DNA from: Rotaria sordida
Taxonomy: Eukaryota; Rotifera; Eurotatoria; Philodinida; Philodinidae
NCBI GenBank assembly: GCA_905250125.1
Contig: CAJNOL010000370.1
Span: 1 to 64,000, forward strand
Direction of reading: 5' to 3'
DNA: 64,000 bases
Below, piece after piece: positions 23,723-35,115 of the stretch. The notes under the pieces are model-generated. The model was not told the origin of the DNA and searched no databases. It saw nothing but the letters and a program-made list of their open reading frames with translations. The position numbers and the translations under genes are program-made. Position 1 is the stretch's first letter. Every line of letters begins with the position of its first letter.

Positions 23723-26700
23723 ATGACAACAAATACACATTATCGTATTATTGGTGATATAAGAATTAAAAAAAAAGTATCAACAACTGGAAAAAGTAAA
23801 GGAAGAAAAGTTGATATAACTTATGGTAAAAATGAAACAAATTTTGATGATATTGCTATTATTCAAAAGCAGGAACTACTTACACCTAATACACCTTGCT
23901 TTGTTGTTGAAGTTCATAAGTGTGGTAAGAAGATAATAGATTAGAATTGAAAAATATGATTAAAAAAAAAACGAACACTTTAGATCCAAATGCAATAATA
24001 TCTGTTGGTATTGCATCATTAGATATTGATAAACATGCAGGTTAATATTATTATTTATTATTAATAAAATCTTTTTTTTTTTCGAAATTAAATTTAGGTC
24101 AATACAATAATTCTCTTGGTTATCATAATAATACAGGACGAATATATTCATCATGGAAAATTTATGCAAATACACTTGGACTTAAATATGGTAAAGGTAA
24201 TACGGTGGCAATGTATGTAACTTATTTTGGTGAACATCTTTCAACTGTACTTATTTTTTATGATAATTTTCCAATAGCTACAAGGTTTGTTTTATAAGAA
24301 ATAAAGATATCAAAAAGTATTTATTATTGATGTTATTTTTTGTTTTAGATATCATTTTGAAAGCAATAAAAATCGATATTTTCCAACAATAACATTTTCT
24401 GGTGGATCTGCTATTATTTCAATTCTTTGGCCAGATTCTGTCGAACAATTACCTTCTATTACTGATGTATAAAATTTATCTTAATTATTTAAGTTAATTT
24501 AAATATTTATCTAGATGCCTATATCTCAATGGATTCGTGGACCATTAATTAGTTATAATTCAAATACAGGTTTTTTTGAAAATCGTGCTAAAATAGAAGA
24601 TCTACCAATTCAATCACCTATACCATTAAGTAAATCATTTCGTTATTTTATTGTTATACAAGAAGAACTTTCACCAATTGATGGAAAAGGTGCTAGTGTT
24701 GGATTAGCTACTTGTTCAGTAAGATTTTGATAAAATTAATTACAAAAAAAAAATGAATTATTTATTTTTAGCCTTTAAAACCAACACCAACATGTTCATT
24801 AATGAAAGATTATTATACATGGTTTTCTAAAACGAGAAGTATATATATATATAGTTTTTTAAATTTTCTCTAAGACATTTCATATAGTGTAGTCAACATG
24901 TTAAACAACTTGAAATATAAAATTTAAAACTTGTCAAAGTAGATTTTTGAAGAATAGTTTTCAAAATATAGATCATAGAGCCAGATAAACAAGTGAAAGA
25001 GCTTATGAAACAAAAAAAAACAGAATAGTGAAACTATCATTTTATCAATAGATTATTACTAATACGAAGGTTAATCTAAAAGATAAAATTGAAACTTTCA
25101 AGTTTATTTTCTGCTCTTCTACCATCATATACCGTGAACTTCTTCAATGCAATTGGTTGTAGTTCGAATAGAAGTCATAGTTTAATTATCTGAAAATCTT
25201 ACTCAATGAAGAATCAATATAAGAAAACGATAATCTTTTTGAATTTGTAAAAATTGTTCAATTTGTATTGTCTTTAAACATTTAAATCTTTCCGATGATA
25301 TCATTCTACAAAAACTTTATTTTCTTAGTGAAAATTGGAAATTCGATTGGTTGGGGTATTTTTTATGATGAAAATTGTCATGATGATAAAGCTGAACAAT
25401 TATGTCTTGTATTTGTTATGTTTAATAAATTAATAGTTGATGCTCTTTTTGTTTTACAACCTGAAGGTGGTTTTGTTCCAATTGTATTACTTCAATCATA
25501 TGGTAAAAAAAAAAGACTTAGTTAAACTTAATTTTATGTTTTTTGATATTTTTTTTTAGCAACAAGGGTATCAATTGAAAGACATGATATATTAACAATA
25601 GAGGAACTTGATAAATTACAAGGATTTTATACACAAATGTTAAGACCAGCTATGGAAATTTTTCGAAAAGATAAAGATGAACGATGTAAGAATTTTCTAG
25701 ATACATAAATAAAAAAAAAATTTATAATTCTATTTTTCAGTTTTATCAGAACAATCATTTCGAAAAAGTGAACAAGTTTTACTTAATATTGATAATCATT
25801 TATGTCGTGTTTCAATTCCAAAAACTGAAAATAGTATTCATTATATACAATTTTGTCAACCATTAACTTATGAACGACGTTTCTTTTTTGTTGAATTAGA
25901 AAATATTAGTAAATAATTAAATTTTATTAAAATAAAATTTAATTAAATAATATTACTTTTTTGTTTAAGGTAAACAATGTCAAATAACAATTGGTATTGC
26001 TTCATCTAAACATGAATTTAATGTAGCACCTGGTATTATTCATAATACAGTTGGTTATAATTCTTATACAGGTAAATTATATTCAAATCGTAAAGATACT
26101 GGAAATATGCATGGACAAAAATGTAATAAAGGTGATACAATGGGTGTTGAAATTGTAGTATTTGATAAAGAAATGAGTGTTGTATTATTCAGTAAAAATT
26201 TTCGACCAATTGGTACACGTTATTTAACATTAAATGATTATTCACAATATTTTCCAACAATACTTATTGAAAATAATGGAGATCCTGTTGAATTATTAGT
26301 TTATTGGCAAACAAGAATTTCTCTACCACCATATTATAATATAGTTAGTTAATTATTTTTGTTTATTGAATTAAATATTTTTTGTAGACAAATTCAGAAG
26401 ATTGGTGTGTACCAGATGGAACAAATATTGATTTAAAAGAAAATATGTTTATTTTACCACAACATCTTGATCATTCATTATGTATTCAAGCTCCTATTAG
26501 TTTAAATAAAAGTAAATATAGAAATATTTTCTAATGAATTTAATCAATCTCGAATCGAATATAATAGTAACTTATTTGTTTAGATTTGAATACAAAAAAG
26601 AAAATGTATCTCTAGTTTAATTAACAAGATGAAAATATACTAGAACTAATCTTTTAAAGTCCTGACAGATTTCATGATTGACAAGCAATAATTGTTTTCA

Positions 26701-28455
26701 TGCTAGTTGACTCTAATCTTTTGTCTGAACTCAAGAAATCTGTTCTCGTTTTTTACTACTTTTGAAAAATATTCTTGGATACTTCTTTCAAGAAAAATAT
26801 GAGGTAGTAGATTCATTTGAGCTAAAAACTTTTCTTGCACATACTTGAAACACTTTGTGTAGCACTTACTCGTTTTTGTTTCTTTCTATTACCTTTCATT
26901 CAAATAAAAAGATCCTCAAACTATGAAGAGCTCTCAAAGTAAACCCATGATTTCTAAAACACTATCTAGTATATGTAGACAAAATTTAAGCTCGATTGTA
27001 TATACCATACCTAAGTAACAGGGGGCAATTCTGTAGGTTTTTCCATAAAAACTAGCCTACTGGAAAATTTTTATCGAATGAAAAAGAATCTACTGCTTTC
27101 ATAGAGAAAATATCTCACCTTTGTGATTCCTTTTTATAACTTCAAAGCTATATTTTAATTCTCAAAATGTATCCAATAAATATAGCCGATCTTCAAAAGA
27201 TACTATAGATCAGAAAATGGCAATATCTCTCAAATAAAAAAAAAAAGAATTTATTGAGCACGGATTGAAAAGTTTAGTAACTTTCGTTCGTTTTTCCGGC
27301 GATTGGAAGGCAACATTCAAGAATATATATTTTAATTCCGCAGAAATTGTGTTAACAGTATTTTTTTTCTTTTTGATTTGCATATATGACCAATAACATA
27401 TGTATCTTTTTAGAATATCATCATTTTGAAATTGTTCTTTTGGAAAAATTTAGTGATAGTGAACCACCACCTGGTATGTTTATCTATAAATATCATGTTT
27501 AATTTTTTTTTGTTTTTGTCTCTTGAATAGCAATTGCATTATGTACGGCTGCACCAATTGATCCATCACCAACATCTCAATTTCGACAAGATTATTTACG
27601 TTTTTGGCCAACAGGCGATGGTAAACAAATCATATAATTCTAATAGATAAAACTAAATATTTACGGTGTTTTTTTTTTCTTTCTCTTTGTTTTTAAGCTG
27701 CAAGATATTTAAAGCAAGGAGATAAAATTGGTTGGGGTATTTTATTTCCACAAGAAGAAGATAGTTTAATAGAAAATAATAAAGAACAATTAATAATATG
27801 TTATTTAACAGTTAATCGTACTGTTGGTTATGTTCGAGTACTTTATCAACCAATAGGTGGTTTTTATCCAGTTGTTATAGCTCCACCAAATAGTATTTAA
27901 TTAAATTTTTCTTTTTTTTTTTTGTTTTTGTAATATCAGATAGAAACTATTTTGATTGTTTTTAAGTTAATCTTATACAAATGGATTTTTCTGCTACACG
28001 AATATTAACAGAAGATTTTACATCTGAACAAATTAAAGGAATTATTGCTGATGCTCGACAACAAATTGAAGAAGAAGAAGAACAACAATTACTAAAAAGT
28101 AAGATTTGATTTTGTTTTTTTTAAACAAAACAAAAAAAAACATTAGTCTAATGATTTTAAATTCTTTAGATTAAATTCTATTTATTGTAAGTAAATTCGC
28201 ACTATCGTTTTTTTGTTCCCTATCGTTGTATCCTTTCGTAGAACTTTTGCATGTTTTTTTTTTTTTGTTTATATTAAAGAATTCAAAATAATTTTTCTTT
28301 TGTTTTTAGGTTCAGTATCATTAGATATAAAGAGTGGTGTTAGTACACAAATAATAAACGAAACTTCATCTGATGTGAGTTCAATAATGCCTGATAATTA
28401 TGAAGATAATCCATATAATCCATCAGTAAAATCAACTACTTGTATTATTATCTGA
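23723..28455 (+). CDS. Four-module SPRY-like repeat protein with C-terminal CaaX box
   Basis: 16 exons: 23723-23924, 23984-24040, 24098-24284, 24349-24466, 24515-24718, 24772-24838, 25329-25502, 25560-25685, 25741-25908, 25970-26343, 26388-26511, 27414-27473, 27531-27620, 27698-27892, 27967-28098, 28310-28455. All phases fit and give 807 residues. Four SPRY-type beta-sandwich modules at about residues 60-188, 189-336, 390-559 and 570-715. Hallmarks: SVGIASLDID ... LGYHNNTGRIYSSW (module 1), NSIGWGIFYDENC (2), ITIGIASSKHEFN ... GYNSYTGKLYSN (3) and GDKIGWGILFP (4). A charged tail with a run of E leads to the last four residues CIII, a CaaX prenylation signal; X = Ile favours geranylgeranylation. 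SPRY modules bind protein partners; no enzyme domain is present. An acceptor (TTTTTTACAG) lies 14 bases upstream of the ATG. No named orthologue recognised. Confidence 0.82.
24839..25328 (+). other. SPRY gene intron 6 (490 bp)
   Basis: Longer than most introns here, with (TA)n at its start. No repeat termini or coding recognised. Confidence 0.4.
26512..27413 (+). other. SPRY gene intron 11 (0.9 kb)
   Basis: Long intron, no coding or element ends recognised. Confidence 0.4.
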
Positions 28456-28800
28456 ATATGATTGAAATATTATTCTGTTCATGTCAGATTTTACATATTA
28501 AATTTCATTTTTCTTTTTTATTTATAAGAATGAATTGCTCTTGTATTTTTTAATCTGCTCTTTAAATTATGATTGAATAATATTTTTTTTGTATGCATCA
28601 TTGTTGTGTGTATCTGTTTGTTTGTTTGTTCATTGAATGAATTGAATATTAAATAGTTAATTCTTTACATTTTTTTGAGAAAATAAAATTGATTATCTGA
28701 TGAAGAAAGTATGTAGTAAAAGGATGTTAAGACTGATGGAACTGATTAAGTGTGTAAACTAATAATATATGTCGTTTTTGTTTAAATAGAAACAATTCAT
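28456..28800. other. Short 3' flank of the SPRY gene
   Basis: T-rich region with AATAAA-like motifs (for example AAATAAAATTG at 28680) that could serve polyadenylation. Nothing else recognised. Confidence 0.4.
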
Positions 28801-29023
28801 ATATTTATTGATCGATGTGAAGCTAGCACGAACACCAATCAGAATCGATCCCCTAACCGACCAATCAGCGCTCGAGCATATTTTACCACTCGTAGTCCAT
28901 AAAATACCATCAAAACCTTCCATAGCAACCATATACATTTTCCTACAGCACCTTAAAAATTAATAATCCCATCAAACAGGATCGCCTATATATCTTCAAC
29001 CAACTAATCATCAAAAAAAAAAT

Positions 29024-29620
29024 CATATATGACACACATGAGTGATCTTCTCAAAATAAATGAACTCATAGCTTCGTAAATATCCATTGCAAAAAGATAA
29101 AAATTATATCACTAGATAGAGAATCAAAAGACGATTCTAATAATAGATAGAGAAGTTCCAAATTCGATTTTTGAAATAGTCATATAATGAAAAAAAAGAT
29201 CATATATGACATGCATGAGCGAACTTCTCAAAATAAATTAACTCATAGCTCTGTAAATATCCATTGCAAAAAGATGAAAATTATATTACAAGATAGAGAA
29301 TCAAAAGATGATTCCAATGATAGATAGGGAAGTTCCAAATTCGATTTTTGAAATAGTTATATAATGAAAACAAAGATCATATATGACATGTATGAGCGAA
29401 GTTCTCAAAACGAATTGACTCATAGCTTCCTAAATATCCATTGCAAAAATATGAAAATGATATCAAAAGATAGACAATCAAAAGATGATTCTAATGATAT
29501 CTACAGCAGTTCCAAATTCGATTTTTGAAATAGTCATATAATGAAAAAAAGATCATATATGACATGCATGAGCTAAGTTCTCAAAATAAATTGACTCATA
29601 GCTCCGTAAATATCCATTGC
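29024..29620. repeat. 177-bp tandem satellite, about 3.4 copies
   Basis: The unit start CATATATGACA..CATGAGC occurs at 29024, 29201, 29378 and 29554, giving periods of 177, 177 and 176. Each unit carries TCTCAAAATAAATT, CTCATAGCT, AAATATCCATTGCAAAA, GATAGAGAATCAAAAGA and AGTTCCAAATTCGATTTTTG. Units differ by only a few substitutions. The period is close to nucleosomal repeat length. Confidence 0.88.
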
Positions 29621-29700
29621 AAAACAACACCAAATACACCATTAGACAGAGAATTCAATTCTCTATCTAATGGTGTATTTGTTGTTGTTTTGCGATGGAT
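29612..29700. repeat. Near-perfect 44-bp-arm palindrome at the array junction
   Basis: Arms 29612-29655 and 29657-29700 are reverse complements with three mismatches and a one-base spacer; the centre reads GAGAATTCAATTCTC. It is the hinge of the larger palindrome. Confidence 0.88.
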
Positions 29701-30429
29701 GGTGAGTTCCCAACATCGGGTTCCAATATCTGAACTCGCTGATGAATCATATCAGTTGGGTCGTGTTTTTCGTTTTCTAAGCCCATTTCGAAATCGAGTC
29801 TCTCTATTTGAAATATACCATCTGATAGAGAATTCAATTCTCTATCTAATGTTGGATTTGTTGGATTTTTGCAATGGATGATGAGTGGACAAAGACTTTT
29901 CCGAGTATCTGAAATGAGTGTCGTTGTTCCGATGATCTTTTTTTTTTTGGAACGCACTTCAAAAATAGATTCTCTATATAAGAGTTATATGTTCTTGTAG
30001 AGCATTAAACTCTGCATCGAGTGATGTATTTTTTGTGTTTTTGCAATTGAATCTTAGCAGAGAAAAATGGGGAAGAATGTCTAAAGTCAGTATATTGAGA
30101 TGTGATTCACCTCTTTTTTTCTGATCGGAATACGTTTGGAAATTCATTCTCTATATAAGAGTAGTGTACTCTTATAAATTACTCAGTTGTGCATGTAATG
30201 ATTTTTTTTGTGTGTTACTTTGAAGTTTTCGTTTGGATGAAAAAGTTTCGTGTGTTAGTGTTTTATGCTCATCGAGTGGTTGTTAGGTGGAAGCCATGTC
30301 CATGGTTTCGTCCTCCATAGTGGAGTTTTTATGTAGACCATCAGCGATTGGCTGATGTGTCGACCAATGGGAATTTTTTTTCCTTCGTGGTAATTGTTCG
30401 TGTTCGTGGTAGCTTCTCATCGATTGCTC

Positions 30430-30728
30430 GATTTCCTAATTTAAAAGAACTTTCGTTTACTATCTATGAATCATGGAGTTTTAGTAGTGTGAGTCCATCG
30501 TATCTTGCTGATTATAAAAATGAATCTACAAAACGTATTATTAATCTCACTCATTTCCTTGTTGATTATTTACAACAACTTGTTTCGTTTCATATGAATT
30601 TTATCCATTCGAGATTATGTGAAACACTTTGTTTTCCACATCTAATTCGATGACAACTACATGAATGACTACTTAACCGACCTTATCGATTACGATGTTC
30701 TACGGAAGAAATTCAATTATGGCTTTAA
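30430..30728 (+). pseudogene. F-box/LRR family protein C-terminal remnant
   Basis: Frame reading FPNLKELSFTIYESWSF ... LTHFLVDYLQQLVSFHMNF, then a C-terminal block RPYRLRCSTEEIQLWL, resembling the C-terminus of the expanded bdelloid F-box families. In-frame TGA at 30651-30653 and 30666-30668 break it, and no F-box or N-terminal part is present nearby; the left side runs into the satellite palindrome. Hence a dead fragment. Confidence 0.5.
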
Positions 30729-31400
30729 TACTACATCAATTGTGCTAAGACATTTTGTTGTTGTAGATTTTTTTTGTATATAGACAAGTTGTAACATATT
30801 CAATTTGGTCAATTCTATAATAAAAAAGATTGAAAATTGAACAAAATGTCCTTTTTTGTAGGCGATATGTGAAACTAATATTTTAGAACAGATCGATGTT
30901 ATTCATTCATTTAAGATAATCGACATTTCAATCAATTAAGAATTTCTACAAGAAAAATAAACTTTTTATCGAAGGTATTGTTTCATTATCATTCTTTTCA
31001 TTTAGTTTAAATTCATTTTTTAAAATATGAATCCAACAGAAAGAGTATATTTCGTTATTTGATTTAATACAATACTTATTTTATTAAGAAACATATTGTT
31101 ATGATTGCCAATAGGGTTGGGGCATGATTAAATTGCATTATAGTTCATTTTGTCATATTTTTTTGCTTCTCAAATATTCATTAAACATTAAAAAATAAGC
31201 CTGTCGAATTTTATCGACATATTCATTTAAAAAAACTAAATAAAGGATATGTTAATTTTTTTCGGAGAAAAAAACACTATAGCTGTGTTCAGAATTTTGA
31301 AATAATATTTTATTTAAAATATGTGATCAAATCTCGCTCTAATTTACTTTTATCTTTCAATATTAATTTAACAATTTTTTTTCTTACTTTAAAGGTGACG
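30729..31400. other. Intergenic, no feature seen
   Basis: AT-rich, no gene, RNA or repeat recognised. Confidence 0.4.
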
Positions 31401-31477
31401 GCAAGTTTCACAGTAATTTTTGACCTAAGAACGGGACATATGTAGGCTAGTAGAGGGAGGGCATAATGAACTCCAAT

Positions 31478-31890
31478 TTCTAGGAAATTCAAAATTTTTC
31501 ATCTAAGTATGTAATGAACAATACAACTTAAAGAATCTTCACTCAGTCTTCATCATGCCAGGAAATTCACTTTCAAATAAAACATATGCGCACTCGATAT
31601 TTATCTCTTTTGGGACCTGATGTGGTTGGATCAAGAAAATGCATTTTAAAATGGAAAATAATATGTATATATACTATGTTGGGTTAGGTTGGGTCAAGAA
31701 ATTCATTTTTTTGAAAATGAATTTCCTGACCCAACCCAACCCAACCCAAGCCCAAATATATAGAGATGGTTTCCTTATGGTTTCATACTAAAATGAATTT
31801 TCTATGGCTATGTGTTAGAGTATTGAGTTAAATTTCCATGAAAGTTTTCTCGTCATCATTTTATTTGAATTTCCTGGAAATAGGAACTTA
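31478..31890. repeat. Foldback element with a central GGGTTGGGT hairpin
   Basis: Outer arms: AATTTCTAGGAAATTCAAA near 31486 and its mirror TTTGAATTTCCTGGAAAT near 31863. Inside, TTGGGTTAGGTTGGGTCAAG at 31679 is followed by a short loop and its complement CTGACCCAACCCAACCCAA ending near 31748. Confidence 0.6.
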
Positions 31891-31906
31891 CCATGACATG
31901 TCAGAG

Positions 31907-31982
31907 AGTGTGGTTGGGTGTGGGTGTAGGCACGATGAAAACAGAGACCCATACTCACACCCACATCCCACGCCCATACCCC
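31907..31982. repeat. TGTGGG/CCCACA head-to-head block 1
   Basis: Degenerate GAGTGTGGTTGGGTGTGGG on the left, a 16-bp or so spacer, then ACTCACACCCACATCCCAC on the right. The G-rich strand points towards the spacer from both sides. Confidence 0.65.
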
Positions 31983-31989
31983 TAATCTA

Positions 31990-34769
31990 CAAATTATTTA
32001 GTCATCTTTTCATATTCATTAACATTTTGGTGTAAGGAATACTGAAATATTTCTGATAGATTCATTTTTTCGATCAGAGAAGAAAAGCAAGCTTCAATGT
32101 TGAAAGCGCTGTCAGTGTAACACATCGATTTCAAATCACAAGGAATGTGTATGCAATGCATCGAATAAAACAAAAGCATACAATCATCAGCAGAATCATG
32201 AATCAACTATTAATACCTTGCAAGGAAACATTTATGTTTTAACAATGAATCTCTAGAGTCCTATGTGAAAAAAAAAGTTAGTGGATCCGTGCCGTACATG
32301 ATAGTTTATTTTGATATAAAGTTTTGGAAAAGTTGATTCTATCACTTATTCTGGTGTTTCAAAGTACTCTTGCAAACTATTCTAAATTACTCAAGTAGTT
32401 GCATATGATACTTATTAGTATTTTATTTGAATATTATACTATAGAGGCCAATGTATTGATCAATGATGTGAAGAAAATGTTAGGAAAAGGCGAAGAAGTT
32501 CGAACAAAAATTTTGTAACAAGTTTGTTTTTAATAAAAAGACGCGGTTACGTGAAAAAACTTATTTTTGCTCGGCAATAAGTTAATTATATCAAAATGAC
32601 AAATGCAAACTTCATGCATTGATAATGACTGCATCCCTATCAGTCATGGGATCGGTTCGGTTTAGCTCGAAACTTTTCGGGTTCGGTTTGAGGGAAATGA
32701 GATTGCGATTCTATACATGCTATTAATGTTATATCACAAGAATGGACAAAATTAGTATTCAATAAGTTTAGTGATATCCTCCGTACACATTTCTTCTAGT
32801 GTTTGAGTTTTTGTTTTAATATAAATTTTTTGAAAGATGTTCTCAGTTCATATTTCAAATTATTACATTAAATGTAACGTGATTAACAACATTATAATAA
32901 CTTATCAACTAGCAATATCTCTAAAAACAGTTTTGAAAACTAACTTTGTATTGACTTGGTACAGAATGTATTGCTGTATAAAAATGTTCACTGTGCTCTT
33001 TAAAGAAAACCTTCTGATTTGCATAAAACTTGGGCAGTTGACATTGTCTCAACTGTGGTGAGGTAAAATGACGAGGTGGATTGTAATTTCTTATATGAAT
33101 GTTAGTGAAATATGAGTTATGTAACAATGTGTTCTCATATTTTTTTTTTGTTCTGTGATCGGTATTTCAGAATCGGAGAAGATATATGATGAGAATAAAT
33201 ATATCTAGGAACTGTCAAAACAGAGAAAATCGTATTTCTCTCAGATTTGTTTGTCAACTGTCTCTTGCTACAGATAATCGAGCAATTTGCATTTTTGAAA
33301 ATACATGTGAGGCTAGTTCGTTTAGAAGCAGTTTTCATTTTCGATACTGTGACAATAAATCATTCATAGATAATATGTAACTGGAAAGAATAATCTTCCA
33401 TACTGTATTCAAAGAGATCCAGAGATTTTAACATATTATACCTATTTCTATGAAATCGTAGGAGGAAAAGCATTGGAATTTCAAAGAAAACAGGATAGAG
33501 AATTCTTTCTATTGAAAAATACTCTATGTATAGCGTCGAACTTGATGACCGCTAACTTACATAAATCAATAAAAATCTGCAAAAAAATACAAAATCTTAG
33601 TTAAGCGACTGAGGATCTATTAATCATTGCATATTGTGTAAAGAGAAAAATTTGGTTTGAAAAAAATACTCATTTTCAAAGCGAAAAGTTCTGTATAGAG
33701 TCAACTCGGTTATGCTCTGCATCTATTTGGATGCAGTCATATGCTTTTTTCCTTCCATGGTTCGCTTCTCTTGTTCTCGTTCTGTCTATGACTAGATCTA
33801 TGTGTTGGAGTTTTCTTTATTATCATATATAAGATGAGTTTTTCCTTTCCTTCTGTTCTTCTTTGCCCTTAAGGTGCTCTATATATTTTCCACTTTTTTC
33901 CATACTATATATAGTTTTTTTAGTCGTTGTAAAGATTGATATATAGAGATACATACAAAAATAAATTGCAAGTGTGACAAAGATCTCACGCACTCGACTC
34001 AAATTCTTGAAATTGTTTTTAACTATCTCAAAAGTAGGGTACATATAGCTACTGCGATCTAATTCTTTCGTAATGTCAGTATGTATGAAAAAATTTCTCT
34101 CAATAAGGCAGTTTACGGCTAATGTCTTTACGAAGCGATAGTAAATTTTGAGAGCTATCAACTAAGTTTGGTTCGGTTTAAAAAAAACACGAACTGATCC
34201 TATCTCTGAACCCTATATCGATTGACGGCTGACACCAACTTGAGTGAGCAAACATTCGTAACCTCTGGCAATCAGAATCGAATTATTGATCATTCCATAT
34301 AAGAGAAATAAGTCAAGTTGTGTGAATACCCGCTTTCGTATCTGATCAAATTGTAAAAAATAAGAAACATAACTATAAAGTTTGTGCTCTGTCTACAACT
34401 AAGAGAAAGTAAATTCAATTCTTAAGTAGTACTCTAATTAAAGTACCGAGAAGAAGACAATATTGAAACGTAATGATAGAAATAGTGAACATAAGTAAGT
34501 GGTCCGTACTCTGAAATGCTTGTATCGTGAATGTACTAGAGAGTATTACAGAGAGAGTAAGCATTGTATATAAATTACCATATTGACTTATTTATTTATA
34601 AGTTAGTAGTCAGTTATTAAGGTTCACTTATTCATACTTGCGTAACTCAATACAGTAATTTCAAAAATAGTTAACAGTGGCTATTTTTTACAAAAACTTT
34701 GACACAAGTTACTATAAGTCGGATTCAGGTCTCTTGAATTCTCTGTTACATTACCAAACGTCTTTTATG
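31990..34769. other. Intergenic region, weak inverted repeats
   Basis: No gene recognised. GGATCGGTTCGGTTTAGC near 32651 and GGTTCGGTTTAAAAAAAACACGAACTGATCC near 34170 could be the ends of a degenerate element of about 1.5 kb, but no coding sequence supports it. Confidence 0.35.
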
Positions 34770-35115
34770 AATGGTGTCTTGAGGTGAAGACACCTTGAAT
34801 CTTTGCCCATTCCTTTGTCCATTGTTTATGTCGCGCTTTGTTATCACAAAAGATGTAAATAGAATCTAATTGTGGCATTCCATGAATCTACGGTACGAGA
34901 TGCTGACCTAAAGCATCGGAAGAGATGACAAAAGCTTTCTCGTCATTTATATCGTTGAGGCACTTGATACATGCTCCAGTTCGGTACAGAGTGTCACTTC
35001 GTTGATGACACTGCGCAATTGTGTTAGTGTATTTTGACAATTGTTATTTGTTTCATCAGTATTACCATCGATTCAGATGATCAAATAATTCTGAGTCATA
35101 TGTCGTCTTGGTTGG
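34770..35115 (-). pseudogene. Remnant of a bdelloid ADP-ribosyltransferase-associated N-terminal domain
   Basis: Minus-strand frame reads NTDETNNNCQNTLTQLRSVI, then after a frame change CIKCLNDINDEKAFVISS, DALGQHLVP, a TAG, IHGMPQLDSIYIFCDNKARH and KQWTKEWAKIQGVF. This pattern (D..CI.FI..I.DEK.F.I.S..LGQ..VP..H..PQ.D.IYIFC.NK..HE.W) is, from memory, the N-terminal domain accompanying TPR and mono-ADP-ribosyltransferase proteins abundant in bdelloids. In-frame stops and a frameshift, with no downstream TPR or transferase domain, mark it as dead. Confidence 0.5.

Larger units (their letters stand above)
28805..30430. repeat. Giant palindrome built of head-to-head 177-bp satellite arrays
   Basis: The left half holds a clean tandem array (29024-29620). 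The right half (29657-about 30250) carries the same unit inverted and more diverged: TTCTCTATCT followed by TTTTTGCAATGGAT recurs at about 29660, 29840, 29960 and 30140. Outer ends also match in reverse: 28810-28860 (GAAGCTAGCACGAACACC, ACCAATCAGCG) versus 30330-30430 (TCGTGTTCGTGGTAGCTTC). The symmetry centre is at 29656. Confidence 0.72.

Noticed and set aside
29024..29620. CRISPR-like array
   Set aside because: Units are contiguous 177-bp tandem repeats without spacers, in a eukaryotic genome.
32640..34215. A 1.5-kb hAT-like element with GGTTCGGTTTA ends
   Set aside because: Terminal similarity is short, no 8-bp duplication is convincing and no coding remnant supports it.
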